A stretch of 64,000 bases of DNA from Saururus chinensis (GCA_035235625.1 CP141147.1:24534756-24598755); one strand, 5' to 3'; numbered from the stretch's first letter, positions 22,338-33,975 are shown. A program made the numbers and translations. Notes: generated by a model from the letters alone, not told the origin.

Positions 22338-23060
22338 GGAGCATGAGGAGCTTTAGTGACAAGTCCTTGAGTTGTTGAGCAGGGGACATTCGAGAGAGTA
22401 TGAGTCTGTGTGATATGTCAGCTTTGTTTACACCAAAGAAGGATGGTAGTTGGCATGTGTGTGGATAGTAGAGTCATTAACAAGATTACTGCCAAGTATC
22501 TCTTTCCTATTCCCCGCCTTGCTGATTTACATGATCAGTTGAGTAGTGCTTCAATATTCAACAATATAGATTTGAAAAGTGGTTAGCATCAAATCAGAAT
22601 CAGATCCAGAGATGAGTGGAAGATAGTTTTCAAGATAAGAGAAGGGTCATATGAGTAGTTTGTCATGCCTTTTGGGTTGTCAAGTGCTCCTAGCATATTT
22701 ATGAGGGTTATGAACCAAGTTTTTTGACCATTTATTGGCATACCCTACTTATTTATAGCTCTAATATTGATTCTCACTTACAACATCTACAGGATGCTTT
22801 AGTTGTTCTTCACAAGGATAGACTTTTTACTTTAGTTATTCTTTGCAGTGATAGACTTTTTGTGGTGGTCATGCCTTTCACAGCGTTCTTTTATGCGAGA
22901 TTCTATACTCTTCCTAGGGTATGTTGTATCAAAGCATGGGATAGTTGTGGATGAGACTAAGGTTAATTCGGTGAAGTAATGGCCAAGGCCTACTAAAACA
23001 TATGAGGTATGGAGTTTCCATGGGTTAGCTTATTTCTATTGGAGGTTTATTCCCCATTTT
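22338..23060 (+). pseudogene. CRM-like reverse transcriptase, main part, catalytic motif deleted
   Basis: Frames resume after the LTR with FTPKKDGSWHVCVDSRVINK (near 22432, across a frameshift), KYLFPIPRLADLHDQLS, DLKSG, HQIRI and VMPFGLSSAPSIFMRVMNQV. The catalytic YFDD segment expected after PFIG near 22735 is deleted: the sequence jumps to IYSSNIDSHLQHLQDALVVL. Later FHGLAYFYWRF belongs to the thumb/connection. The enzyme is dead both by this deletion and by frameshifts. Confidence 0.8.
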
Positions 23061-23069
23061 AGTATTATT

Positions 23070-23565
23070 ATGGCTCTCACTACAAATTGTATGAAGTTAA
23101 GATCTTTTGTTTGGAATGATGAAGCTGAATGTGCTTTTGTTCTTATTATAGAAAAACTTATTTCAACTCCTATGTTAGCCTTACCTAACTTTGCCAATCC
23201 TTTTGAGTTATATTGTGATGCTTCAAAGGTTGATATTGGGGCTGTCCTAAGTCAAGAGGGTTGTCTAATTGCTTATTTTAGTGAGAAATTATTAGTAGCA
23301 CGAGGAAGGTATATTGCCTATGATGTTGAGTTTTATGTTGTTGACCAAGCTCTTCGACATTGGAGGCATTATTTGATTCATGCAAAGTTTATCCTTCATT
23401 CTTATCATACTACTCTCAAGCATATTAATAGTCAGGAGAAGTTATCTACTACACATGCATAATAGGCATCATATTTGTTGGAATTTACTTTTGTGCTTAA
23501 TCATAAGTCTAGAGTTTAGAATATGGTTGCAAATGCCTTGAGTTATCGAGCATGCTTACTTATTA
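23070..23565 (+). pseudogene. CRM-like RNase H domain
   Basis: A 130-residue open stretch contains FELYCDASKVDIGAVLSQEG (first catalytic Asp), AYFSEKL, LRHWRHYLIHAKFILHS and LKHINSQEKLS. It is followed across a stop at 23461 by SYLLEFTFVLNHKSRV and NMVANALSYRA. This is the usual RNase H of Ty3/gypsy elements and the best-preserved part of this copy. Confidence 0.85.
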
Positions 23566-23734
23566 GTATGCATACTCAGGTGTAAGGGTTTGATTCACTT
23601 TAGGAGTTATTGTTTGTTTATCATTTCTTTGCTAAGGTTTTGTTTGAACTTGAGTTTGGATATAAGTTAGATTATTTATTGCATTATGGTTTTCTTTTCA
23701 AAGGCAATTAATCATGTGTTCCTACATGTAGCCT

Positions 23735-24439
23735 GCACTTAAAGATTATTAAGGAATTACATGATGAGGGTAATATGGGAAGAGATAAGGCTTTTCAACT
23801 TGTTACTTCTTATTTTTGGCAATCTATGCGCAGGGAGGTGTATAGATTTGTTGGGAGACGTCATATATGTCATGTTGCAAAAGGGGCATCTACTAATACC
23901 GGGTTATATATGCATTTGTCTACTCCTAATCAACCATGGTCCAATATTAGTATGGATTTTGTTCTTGGATTACCCCAGGAACGGATGCTATCTATGTTAT
24001 TATTGACAAATTTTTAAAGATGGTTCATTTCATTGCTTTTAAGAAGACCAATGATGCACCTCATGTTGCATTATAACCAGAGTGTGAATTGACTCTTGGT
24101 TGGTGCTAAACTTAAACTTAGGATCAACATTTGTATAAAATTGAGTTTGCTTATAACAGAAATGTAAATTGAAGCACATGTTTTAACCCTTTAACTACTG
24201 TTTGTGACTTTAATCCTCACTCATTGGATCTAGCTCCTATTCCTGATGTAAAAATGCCGAGTTGAAGACTTTATATCACACTTGTAGGATCTTTGTTCTG
24301 ACACTCTTAAGAGCGTGCAGGTGTCTAATGATAAGTATAAAACAAAAGGAGATTTAAAAGACATGTGGACTTTAATGTTGGTGATTTTGTATGGGTTGTA
24401 TTGACTAAAGACAAATTTCCAGTTGGGGAGTACAATAAA
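23735..24439 (+). pseudogene. CRM-like integrase, core deleted
   Basis: The zinc-binding region reads ELHDEGNMGRDKAFQLVTSY then GRRHICHVAKG; one His and one Cys ligand appear replaced. Next come NTGLYMHLSTPNQPW, then SMDFVLGLP with the first catalytic Asp and KFLKMVHFIAFKKTNDA near 24010-24050. The second half of the catalytic core is missing: the text continues with IEFAYNRNVN near 24140 and DFNPHSLDLAPIPD near 24210. The C-terminal part HVDFNVGDFVWVVLTKDKFP stops at the solo LTR. Confidence 0.82.
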
Positions 24440-24797
24440 TGTAACATCTGGAAATTTTCTAAATTCCTGAAGTCGTACACGTGGAAATTAGGGTGCTAGA
24501 CCCCTTGACATTTCAGTTGGAATAAATTAATCCATGCTTGGATTTCGTGGCTGATATATATATGGATGGAAAGTGGATAGAAAGAGCTTCGAAACACCAC
24601 CAAGAACGCACGAATCGGAGTCCGAACGAGGGAGAAATGACCGTCTGAAGTTGAATATATCGTGCAAGACCTATTTACCCGAATTGAACGCGCGAACTGT
24701 CCGTTTAAGTTGCGATGTGGGCCCAATAAATTACTGTTCCGAAATTGGGTTTTTGGGGCCTAATTTCTCATGGGATTAGGAGCCCTAATCTCATTCC

Positions 24798-24805
24798 TAT
24801 AAAAA
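24798..24805 (+). promoter_or_regulatory. TATA box of the 24440 solo LTR
   Basis: TATAAAAA lies about 360 bases from the LTR start, with the leader beginning about 30 bases later. Confidence 0.5.
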
Positions 24806-25039
24806 GAATTAATTAGGGCTTTTTTTAGGGGGTCTTTTGCCTAATCAGAGCAGAGAATGGGGATTTTTTAGGAAAGGGAAGAGGAGTGGCCGAGGGAATT
24901 TTCCGGTGAAACTTCAGCAGCGGTGGATCAACGTCAACTCGGCCACGGAGGTAGGATTTCAAGTTACGATTATTAAGGATTTTTATAACGGATTTGAATG
25001 AAAATAGTAGTGATTTCTGCAAAAATAGATATGAATAGT

Positions 25040-25640
25040 AGTATAACTGTTGGCCGGACCTGTCGGAGGGTCGGGGGCTGTACTGGCCTCTCGCCTCGAT
25101 AGCCCTAGCTCCGGCCTCATCGGCTGTGTCTTGGGCTGCATTGACCCTGGCACTGGCAGCCTTGGCGGCGGCAGTTTCGGCTGCCGCTGCGCAGGCTGTC
25201 GTTTCGTTGTAGAGTATAAAAAAAATAGAACTTGGGGCAGCGCGGCGCTGCCGCCGGCCGGAAGATGGAAGGGCAGCCGGGATCGCCGGAAGATGACGAT
25301 CCGGTCAAGCCCGGCCCATCGGCTGGCCGTGGAGGCTGCCATCGCGACGCCACCGCCAGAGTTTAAAAAAAATTGGGTCGGCCGATTGGCCCACTGCAGG
25401 CCACCGGCAGGCCGCGGGCACCGGCTCAACGAAATCGCCGCTTAGCGGCGATCCTGTAGAGCCCAGCCCGCCACCCCGCCGTGGTGGCTAGGGGCGGCGC
25501 CGCCAGAGGCAAATATGCCTCTGGCCGGACGCGGGGAAGACAACCCGCGTTGCGGGTCATCGACCCAAACCGACCCGGTCCGGGTCGGTTTAAAAAAAAA
25601 GGAAAAGAAAAAGGGGGATAGAACCGGGTCCGGTTTAGAG
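25040..25640. other. GC-rich leader island inside the solo LTR
   Basis: About 600 bases are far richer in G+C than the surrounding A/T-rich sequence, with many CpG sites (GGCGGCGCCGCC-like). Comparable GC-rich leaders occur in the LTRs at about 6040-6280 and 47950-48780. Confidence 0.75.
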
Positions 25641-28079
25641 GGCTTCAAATGTCAAAAAAATTGTATAAAATTACTATTATACCTGGAGAGGTTTTGGACT
25701 ATGTTGACGGAGTTTCAGCTTGGGGAAAAATCCCAGAGATTGTGAAATAATCTTTTTACCCCCGTTATTTAATTATCGTATACTATTAACTTACCCGAGT
25801 TCGAGGCTCTGGTTCAGGGGCCTATGAGCAAATCTAAAAATTGGGAAAATTCTTAGTGAGATTTTAACAGGTAATAGAATTATAGGCCATACCTTTTGGT
25901 GAGGAAAAATCCTAGTGAGTGGGTAATTGACCTTTTTGCCCTAGGTTTAATCGTAAATCGTTAAATAAACCTGGGTGGGTTCAAGGGGTTCACGACCCCG
26001 TCATATGCCAGGAAAATTACACAGAGTCCATGAAGTCAAGTAGTACCTTTGACCCTAATTTTAGACCCATTGGATGTCATTAAGGCCTTAAACCAAATGA
26101 TAGAAATACCCCTTAGAGTGGACCCGCCCACATTCGTGTGAATGGAAGTGTGAGTCGGTCTGAGAGTGGAGCCTTGTGAGAGGTCAATGACTTAAATCAA
26201 TAGAGGGGTAGTAAAATGACTAGAATGACCCAAGGGAGGTATCATACCTGAGGTGGTAAAATTGCCCTAATGCCCTTAGGGGCAATATGTTCTGTTTCTG
26301 ATGAAATAGATGACCTAGTGAATCAAGAGTTAAGGTACCCTATAAATGACTTCAAAAGGAAGGGGTGTGACCAGTAGGTGACACGAAGACCTTGACAGGT
26401 CACAGTGTCATGGGAAACCAATGGAAAACCCTAATTCTCAGGGTTTAGGGCAGTGTATTGCACGTGTCTGTAACACAGTGCAGAAATCCACTAGGGCATT
26501 ATATACGACACTCATGGAATATGTTAATTTACTTATCGGGCTTGAAGTCTCTAAGCCCTAGCCTTGCAAATGAATGCAATGGGCCTTCGTTTATTATTTA
26601 TATGTTTGTATGATTACATGATTATTTATGCTGATGCATGCTTTTGATATTGATGTTTTAAGTTATATCAGTAACTTAAGATTAATGAAGATTAATCAAG
26701 AGACATGGGTTGTTGTTGGTTTGAGGGGAGAAATCCTAATAAAGATAATAACTAAAATACCCTCTTTAGGGTTGGGACTAGTTCATGGAGTGAACGGGGC
26801 CCTGACATAGAATTTGACCTTGGTTAATGAATTGAGGGTGATTTTGGGATGTTCTCTGAGTCATAGCTCAGTGGATGAGCTATTTAGTGGGCCGATTCAC
26901 AAGGTGAAGAGGACCCACAAGGTTGAGTGGTTACTTGACTGGATGAAAATAATCTAGTCTAAGTTTCAGATGTTTGGGGGAGTCAATGGTCATAAGGACC
27001 TTAGGCTTCTATAGATACATTAGCAATGTCTTATAAGACATTTTCTCCCAGCGTTGGGAAGGTGGAGATTGCAATATGCATCTTCATCGCCACGACAGTT
27101 TGGGTATTGACCAAAGGGTCTTTACCGCGGGTCTCCCGCAGGTCTTCCCAGGACTATTTAGTACGTACGAAAAGCGGAGTTGTATGAGCATCATGGAAGG
27201 CTTGTGCTTCTCACCAATCTGTGTCCATGAGCACGGTTGGGATCCTCTTCTCCAGATTCGTGGCAAGCTATTGAGAGCCCTGGGGATTTGGGTCAAGCTG
27301 CTATTAGGCAGTCCACTCCAAGGTTGGAGTACTTTGTTTGGAGGTTTCTCGAGGGGCGAGTTATCTCTGAGTTATAGATTTTATAGTATTAATTATCGAA
27401 CAAGGGATGTGAGATAATTAATAACATTGTTTGATATTGCTTGTTAATTGGATAAGTGGAACAGTTAAAGGACTTACTAAAATATAGGTTAAAAATATCT
27501 AAGCATTGTATATGGGATGCTATGCTTAGTAGGATAGAGTAGTTTCTAGGCAGAACTACGTCTGGATCCGATCTTGTTGGAAACATTGGAGATGTTATCT
27601 AATGAGTACGTAGGCAACTAACATCGGGTGATGTTGGCCCGATCCAAAAAATATTAATAAAACCTTTTGTCCTTTGGAAGCTCTTCTCCTGTAGGCGGAG
27701 ATGCTCCATTGTGGTTGTGGTTGTTGTTTGGTTTACTTTGTTGCAGATCCTCCAGGCGACAAGTGAGACCAAGGCAGGCGTGCACAAGAGGTTTTCGCGT
27801 TTCTGCAACTCCGGTACATAAGTGTACCTTAAGCGTGAGAGTCAACTTATTATTTATTTTCAGACAGACGATGGACTTGTACTTAAATGGATGAGCTGGT
27901 CTTTATGAATTTTTAGATGTTAATAATATCGTATGATTTGATATTCATATTTGTGAACCCCAGTTATTATGACCTAGATATTTAATCAAATGGTTTGTTT
28001 AGTATTTAAAGAAAAAAAAATTCTCGCTACTTACTGTTCATGCTATAAAAAAATACTTTTAAAAATCCGGGTCGTGACA

Positions 28080-28288
28080 ATAAATTATCAGCAAGAAAGA
28101 TTGGGCCATTGGAGATTGTTCAGAATATTAATTTTAATGCTTATCGGCTCAAACTTCCTAGCCACATTCGTACTTTTGATATTTTAAATGTTAAACATCT
28201 CATTCCTCACCTTGGAGATTCTTCGGATGATGATTCTATGAATTTGATGGTGAATTCTTTTGAGCCAAGTGAGGATGATGTATATTAG
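28080..28288 (+). pseudogene. CRM-like integrase C-terminal end (overlaps 3' LTR)
   Basis: After the second ATAAA the frame continues ARKIGPLEIVQNINFNAYRL, LPSHIRTFDILNVKHLIPHL, then an acidic tail ending PSEDDVY and a TAG stop (28286-28288). The stop falls on the first bases of the 3' LTR. In the 5' LTR the same position reads TGAG. Confidence 0.85.
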
Positions 28289-28907
28289 TTAGCATTGAAG
28301 TATATAGAGCAATGGGATCATAAAAGAAAAGTTACAATTTCCTATCTGGTGATTGATCAGTGTTATTGGGTGATTGATAAGTCCATCGATCGATTGGTCA
28401 GCCTTAGTGATCGATTGACACTAGTTGTGGCTTGGTGTAAAAGGAATTCGAGAGCATTGGCGATCAATAATAGGCCATGCTAGCGATCGATCGCCAAGAT
28501 GGCGATATAGATTCCAAGTCCATTTTGTTTTAGAATTTGATGCCAAATATATTTCTTTCAAGTCTTTTTCTTTCCTAGGAGTCTTTATTCCATATTGCTT
28601 TGATTATTTATGGATTTTCTGATTTATTTTCCTTAATTTTGATTGGTTAGTCCCAATGTAGTTAGATATTAATTTTTTATTATTTACAATTATGTCATTA
28701 GGACTTTTATAAAATTTGGCTCTTTCATGGAGGCCATAGTTCGGTATTTTTTTATATATATATTGAAGAAGAGAATATTTCTTTTTCCTTTATTTTCCCT
28801 CTATATTTTGTGAATTCGCCATTGAAATTAATGAGAGAGGAAGGTTGTGTGCGCATGTAGCCGGATTTATTAAATGACGTGCATCTCATCAATCTAGCTC
28901 TACATCA
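28286..28907 (+). repeat. 3' LTR of CRM-like element
   Basis: Homologous to 17551-18273 from TTAGTTAGCATTGAAG to CTACATCA, including CCATGCTAGCGATCGATCGCC-type palindromes, a TATAAAA box near 28708 and GGAAGGTTGTGTGCGC. It has one copy of the 137-bp unit. Confidence 0.8.
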
Positions 28908-30292
28908 AGTGCACACCAACCACAGTAGAAAACACTAACCTTAACTCCCCTGGACCTCTACCTATCAACTTGTACAGTGGATGCAGTGCAAACATGAGAG
29001 AGTCCGAGAACAAAATTGCCATTTTAGGTGAACGTTAAAATGCTTTCACAAATGTTAAGATAACAAAACAACAAACTTATGTTACCAAAAGCAAAAAACC
29101 TAACTTTAAACAAACATACCTTACCAACAAGATAGGATGAGGAGGTTGGAGGGGGGCAGAGGTTGGGTTGAGGGGGTCAAATAGATGGGGGTAAAAAGAA
29201 TGATAGACAAACAAAAAACTTACACTTGAGTTTTAATTGGACAAAACATATGGGTCTCACATAAAGTTCAATTGGGCTCACTTGTTTTGTCTAATTAAAA
29301 CCCACATGTGAGTTTTTTTGGTGTGTAATTATTGTTTTCCTAAAAAGAACTCCGAACATGGAGAGCCTTGCAAGAAGATGGAGAGGAGTTGGGCATATTG
29401 AGGTAGAGCAGGGTGGATCAGGGATGTAGGAGGGCTGATAAAGATGGAGTGGGGCGACACAAGGTGGCAAGGCTAAATGGGCTGGTGTATATGTGGGTGG
29501 GTGGGTGGGAGTGTGGGGGGGTTGGGGGTTAAGGAATTTAATTAGGTGGGGAAGGAAGTAGGGTTGTTTACCATCATTGGCAAAAGTGGCAAAGGGATAG
29601 CAGAGAAACAAGTTAGAGCGGCTACCCATGACTAGGAGATCCTTGCTAGTGAGCCCCACTATTCTCACCTCCACCATCACCTAGCCGCCTATGTGTCCAA
29701 GAAGAAGACTCCTCAACTGGACAAGGAGGCATCATTTATCAATAGTTTATGAATTTGTACAACATATGAACATTTGATACTTTCAACATGAAGGTTGAGC
29801 ATAGGGAAATACTTCTTATAACTCCTCACTTAACCACTTCCTTCAACATCATTGAGATGGATGATTATCATTTTCTCATTGTCCCTTCTCACAAAAATGG
29901 AGAGAAAATGATGATTAGCATTCAAACTTATGGAGCATTACTCTATATATTACATATAAACCAAAGTTGGTATATATTGTTATCCTTTCTTATCAGCTTA
30001 AGCTTATAGGTTATAATGACTATTTCACAAGGACCCCTTATTAGTGCCAAGTTAAGTTTTTTAGATACAAAAGTCATCTAGTAATTGAGTTTAAAGAAAC
30101 AAAGAACTTTTTGAAAAAGAAAAGTGTTTATCTATGGATAGGCTAGCAAAATTTTTGAGTAGCAAGAATAAGTATTTCTTTTATGTTTAATAGAGATTAG
30201 AAACTACAATTGAGTTGATTACAAAATGAAAATGATATAACATCTATGCTGTGCTCAAAGTTAATTTTTTGGTGACCCATTTAATGAGTAAT
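28908..30292. other. Unassigned spacer
   Basis: No gene recognised. It holds a fold-back (29213-29320) and a G-rich stretch near 29140-29560. The frame at 29788-30009 (73 residues) and that at 29291-29680 (minus) have no domain. Confidence 0.4.
29213..29320. repeat. Fold-back with 36-bp arms
   Basis: Left arm from 29213 (AAAAAACTTACACTTGAG...) pairs with right arm 29284-29320 (TGTTTTGTCTAATTAAAAC...) with a few mismatches, around a 35-base centre. It may be a small MITE or a chance inverted duplication. Confidence 0.75.
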
Positions 30293-30800
30293 TGTAACAC
30301 CCCAACCCGAGAACCAATGCGGACCTGTGGTTCAGAACACAAAATTGGAGTAAATTAATTTTAAATCGATAAACCAAGAGCGACAAAGTCTGAGTGCAAG
30401 AGCCATAAAGTTTCTCTACGCACTACAGAACTTAAGCACTCACTTGCGCGTAGTCTAGAACAAACTTAATTTTATTCTGATTTTGGATCGGGCCAATATT
30501 ATCGTGTTGTTGGTTGCCTACATATGTATTGGATAACATATATGATGTTATTCTAGTATGATTGGATCCGTAGTTTTGCCTAACTACTATTACATGTATC
30601 AGGCAGTCCACAATCATATATTTCAAGATACGTATATTCGAATATTTAATCAAAGTCATACAAAAATCATCGGAGTTAAACAAAACCTAACAAATCAGCA
30701 GAACCACATATCTTGCTCTATCATTGAGCATAGGAAAACACATTAGAGCAGATTAGATCATATTGGATCACATCATATCATCAACTCAGTAGGATCCATC
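30293..30800 (-). mobile_element. LTR-A 3' fragment, minus strand
   Basis: The left end TGTAACACCCCAACCCGAGAAC matches the inner end of the LTR-A at 10763. It is followed by the shared block GGGCCAATATTATCGTG and TTGGTTGCCTACATATGTAT. Homology stops near 30800, where gag-protease sequence of another element begins. Confidence 0.6.
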
Positions 30801-30839
30801 TAATAGGGGGCCTTAGAAATTGGTGTCATCCCTAGCATT

Positions 30840-33400
30840 AGGTCTATGATAAGATTTATTTTTTTTTTTGGTGGAAGTCCGGCCATATCATTAGGAAAAT
30901 GTCTAGAAAGTCTTGGACTATGCCAATTTCTTCTAACCTGGCCATTGAGGTATCTTCAATTATAACACCGATAAGGTAGGCCTAACATCCCTTAGTCATC
31001 ATTCAATGAGCTTTAATGGCTGAGATGAAATAAGACCCCAAATTATCCCTCAACCCGTTAAAGGTAAGCTCTTTCTCTTCCGGTTTACTGAAAATGAATG
31101 TTTTTTAAACATTCTACCAAAGCTCCATTAGATGCTACCTAATTAATTTGTAAGTTGACATCAAAGTCTTTCATGCTTTAGAGAACTAGGTCAGCATTTA
31201 AGCTTTTATTTTCAATGGTAATCGGTATGCCTTGCAGAAAATTTTGAGCAACTAGAGTCTTTCCAATAGGGGTAGACACTTCTAGACAAAATCCTAATTC
31301 CTTAACAGGTTAGCCAGTTATTGAAGCGAAATCCATTGAAATAAATAAATGAGTTGATCCCCAGATCTATAAGTACTCTAGCAATCTTATCCAAGACTAG
31401 AAGTGTACCTTGGATGATGGTATTAGATATTATGCTTCCTCAGCGGTTATGACAAAGACTCAACCTTAGGTCTTAGGTTTTTGCTTGGCATTGGGCTCCT
31501 TCTAGTCCTTTTTTGGGAAGTCTCGTGCCTTGTGCCCCAACTCACCGCATGTGAAACATCATCCATCGGTGAAGTAGTACAAACCACATGGATGAAAGTG
31601 GTTACATTTAGCGCACTTCTTCATCTTCTCCCCTGATGATTGTGCTTGAGGGGTAGATTCTTTTTGGAACTTGTGATTCTCAGAATGGTTGTTGGATTCA
31701 AATTCCCTCTTCTTGTCTTCAGGCTTTGAGCCATCATTTTGATTGTGCTCCTTCTGTTCCTAGAGGTACTCTATGTGATCTTTCTCCAAGATGGAGGCTA
31801 ATTCTACCGCTTTAACAAAAACCCCACAACTCCGTTCTGCAGGTCATTGGTCAGGCCTCTTTCAAACTTTCCTGCCTTTTTTAATTTAGTGGGACAATAG
31901 TGAGAAGCAAAACACTGCAACTGGATGAATTTATTGTCTTACGACAGCACTGTCATTCTTCCTTGCTGGACATCCAAAAACTCCTCCTTTTCTCTTGGAC
32001 ATGTGAGGATGAGTACTTGTCATATAACACTTTGTGGAGGTCCTCCCACTTGATGCTATCGTTGTCGGGGAAGAAATTCCCCTCCATGGTAGGCCACCAA
32101 AAGTGGCCTCTCCCATCATGGCAAAAATGGCCAAAGATATCTTTCAATCATCATGGACCTTCATCACTTTAAAGATCTGCTCACATTCAAAGGCCCATTT
32201 TTCTACAGCCTCAAGGACATCCTCTCCTATGAAGGCCAGTGCAAGCTTCTTGAATATCTTCAGTAACTTTCTCTTGCCCTAACTTCTCTCTCCTATCTTG
32301 TCAGATGGTGTGATTTGATAGCCCTGAGACTGAAGACATTATGTCATCCTTTGCATCATTGGCTCAAGGAGATTGGACATAGTGTCCTCTGTTGCCACGA
32401 TACCGTAGTTTGTGGTATCTGTAGGGGTGGAACTGTCTAATGGCAAAACATTCTCGCCACCAGTAGATGACATCCAAACATGAGTTCACAAAATAAATTT
32501 TGAGTAGCCACAAAAGAAAGATTTTCATAAATACTTAAAAGTGTGATACAAATTTAACAATTTTACTACTAAAAAAGATGTTAGGTAAAACGAGCCAAAA
32601 GTCATATGCATACAAATTTTGAAAAAGGTTATCTAAATTAACTGATCAAGATTACCAAAAGAAACAACTTCTAGGGCAGTCAAGGTCACTCAGATAATTA
32701 AGTGACTGCCATTGCCTAACTTTGTCAGATGCCCGCAAAGTGGACACCTATTGCCATCAAGGTACCTAGTTTGCAAGGGTTCCAGAACCCTAAGGTGATG
32801 TTAGGCCTCACACTCACTCTCTTCTAATGCATCCTCTGCAGGCGGAGGCACCTCCAACTCCTCGAATGGAAACACTTTGTTTTGGTTGAAGTCCCATTTC
32901 TTCTTGGGTCTCTCCACCCGACTTTCAGCATTGTCATCTTCAAATGGCTCCTCCTTCGACTCTTCCAACGTAATGGGAGCTAGGGGTGAGTCAAAGATGA
33001 CGTATACCTCCACTACGCCACTATCGGGGGGCATAGCAGGGGTGGAGAAAACATACTCCTCTGCTACATTGCAGGTGTAGTGGGAGGGTAGGAGACATAT
33101 ACTTCTACCATTTCAATCTATGAGGATGGAGTGTAGGTCACATTAGTATGAGTTGAGTCAGATATCTAAAATGGTTTGTTAGCCCGACAGTCTTCCCTGC
33201 TACGATATGAAGTTGTGGAAGGAGAATAAGAGAAGATGGAGTCATCCGAGTCCAAAATCATGATCAATAGAGGGTCCTCGCTACACCTTGCCCATGTCGA
33301 TAAGGGCAATTTGTGCACAGGGTAGTGGAAGAGGGAGCTTGCAATGTGCTTCATCCTTGATTTAGCCATTTGCTTTATTTTCAACATAACACACAAAATT
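30840..33400 (-). pseudogene. Tekay-like gag-protease, minus strand, broken
   Basis: Read on minus from about 33400. The capsid region contains IKWEDLHKVLYDKYSSSHVQ near 32070. A pair of zinc motifs follows: KKCAKCNHFHPCG, then CFTCGELGHKARDF near 31540, the doubled arrangement seen in Tekay/Del elements (the last Cys is Phe). A protease remnant follows with GSTHLFISMDFA and ELGFCLEVSTPIGKTLVAQN near 31350-31250 and later DFDVNL. Stops and frameshifts are frequent. Downstream pol is absent; LTR-A sequence adjoins at about 30800. The acidic frame at 32801-33034 (minus) may be a variable linker. Confidence 0.75.
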
Positions 33401-33485
33401 ATTTGATTAATATAAAATAAAATAATTATGACACTAATATTTTTGCTAACAAATTTAGTTACTTGTATATAGATACTTGTACCTT

Positions 33486-33499
33486 GGCCTTTGATACCA
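33486..33499 (-). promoter_or_regulatory. Primer-binding site, initiator tRNA-Met type
   Basis: Minus-strand TGGTATCAAAGGCC sits two bases after the LTR end and matches the TGGTATCAGAGC-type consensus with one change. It fixes the LTR boundary at 33502. Confidence 0.8.
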
Positions 33500-33501
33500 A
33501 T

Positions 33502-33975
33502 TGTTACGACCCGACTTTTAAATTAACTTAAAAGTCAAAATCCCATAAATTTGTAACTAAGGAGGGCCCAGATCAGCCGTGTATAAATGAGTAGCCCATA
33601 CAAAAATTTTGAAAAAGGCAATAGATGCTAAAACATCATGTCAACATAAATATATAGTGCAAACAAAAAGACACTAAACAAAATCTAGAGCGTAGGCCCT
33701 TAGTTTTTCCACGTCTATTCTGTTATAACCCCAGACTTGTGTCTATGCATGGAACATCTGAGGGTGGATGAGTATAAATTTTATACATAGTAGGTAGTAT
33801 TAAATTCTGCTAACATGCTGCAACAAACTTTTTAACAAATAAGATGTACAAACAAATCATATTTCAAATGGTCGACTTATAAATTCAAGTCAAGTCTTTT
33901 GCAAAGCTTAAAGCAAAAACATATCTTTCACAAATTTTTGCCGATACTAAAATAACATACACCTGTGCTCATGGG
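33502..33975 (-). mobile_element. 5' LTR (3' portion) of the Tekay-like element
   Basis: The minus-strand LTR ends GGGTCGTAACA next to the primer-binding site. The plus reading TGTTACGACCCGAC runs to about 33975, where similarity to LTR style stops. The 5' part is missing. Confidence 0.6.

Larger units (their letters stand above)
24440..28079 (+). mobile_element. Solo long LTR, 3640 bp, TSD ATAAA, nested in integrase
   Basis: Termini TGTAACATCTGG...CCGGGTCGTGACA are flanked by exact ATAAA (24435-24439 and 28080-28084). Removing the LTR and one duplication restores the integrase C-terminal frame across the junction, which independently confirms both ends. A TATAAAAA promoter lies at 24798, followed by a strikingly GC-rich leader (about 25040-25640) and an A/T-rich remainder. 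Short frames such as those at 24983-25445 owe their length to the GC-rich leader and show no domain. Confidence 0.93.
17551..28907 (+). mobile_element. CRM-like Ty3/gypsy element, split by two solo LTRs
   Basis: The 5' LTR (17551-18273) and 3' LTR (28286-28907) are clearly homologous and enclose gag, protease, RT, RNase H and integrase remnants in canonical order on plus. Two 5-bp-flanked LTR-A/long-LTR insertions (20158-22332, 24440-28079) interrupt RT and the integrase tail. Without them the element is about 5.5 kb. No TSD of the whole element was found (ATAGA versus AGTGC). The clade is judged from motifs such as NTGLY and SMDFVLGLP; CRM is favoured, but a related chromovirus clade is possible. 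Confidence 0.85.

Noticed and set aside
24983-25445. Overlapping 131-148-residue frames on both strands
   Set aside because: Their length comes from the GC-rich leader of a solo LTR; low-complexity Pro/Arg/Ala composition and no domain.
17551-28907. TSD around the CRM-like element
   Set aside because: ATAGA and AGTGC do not match; ends may have been altered or the flanks rearranged.
32801-33034. Acidic 77-residue minus frame as a separate host gene
   Set aside because: It sits between the primer site and capsid region of a minus-strand gag remnant, so it is more likely part of that gag.
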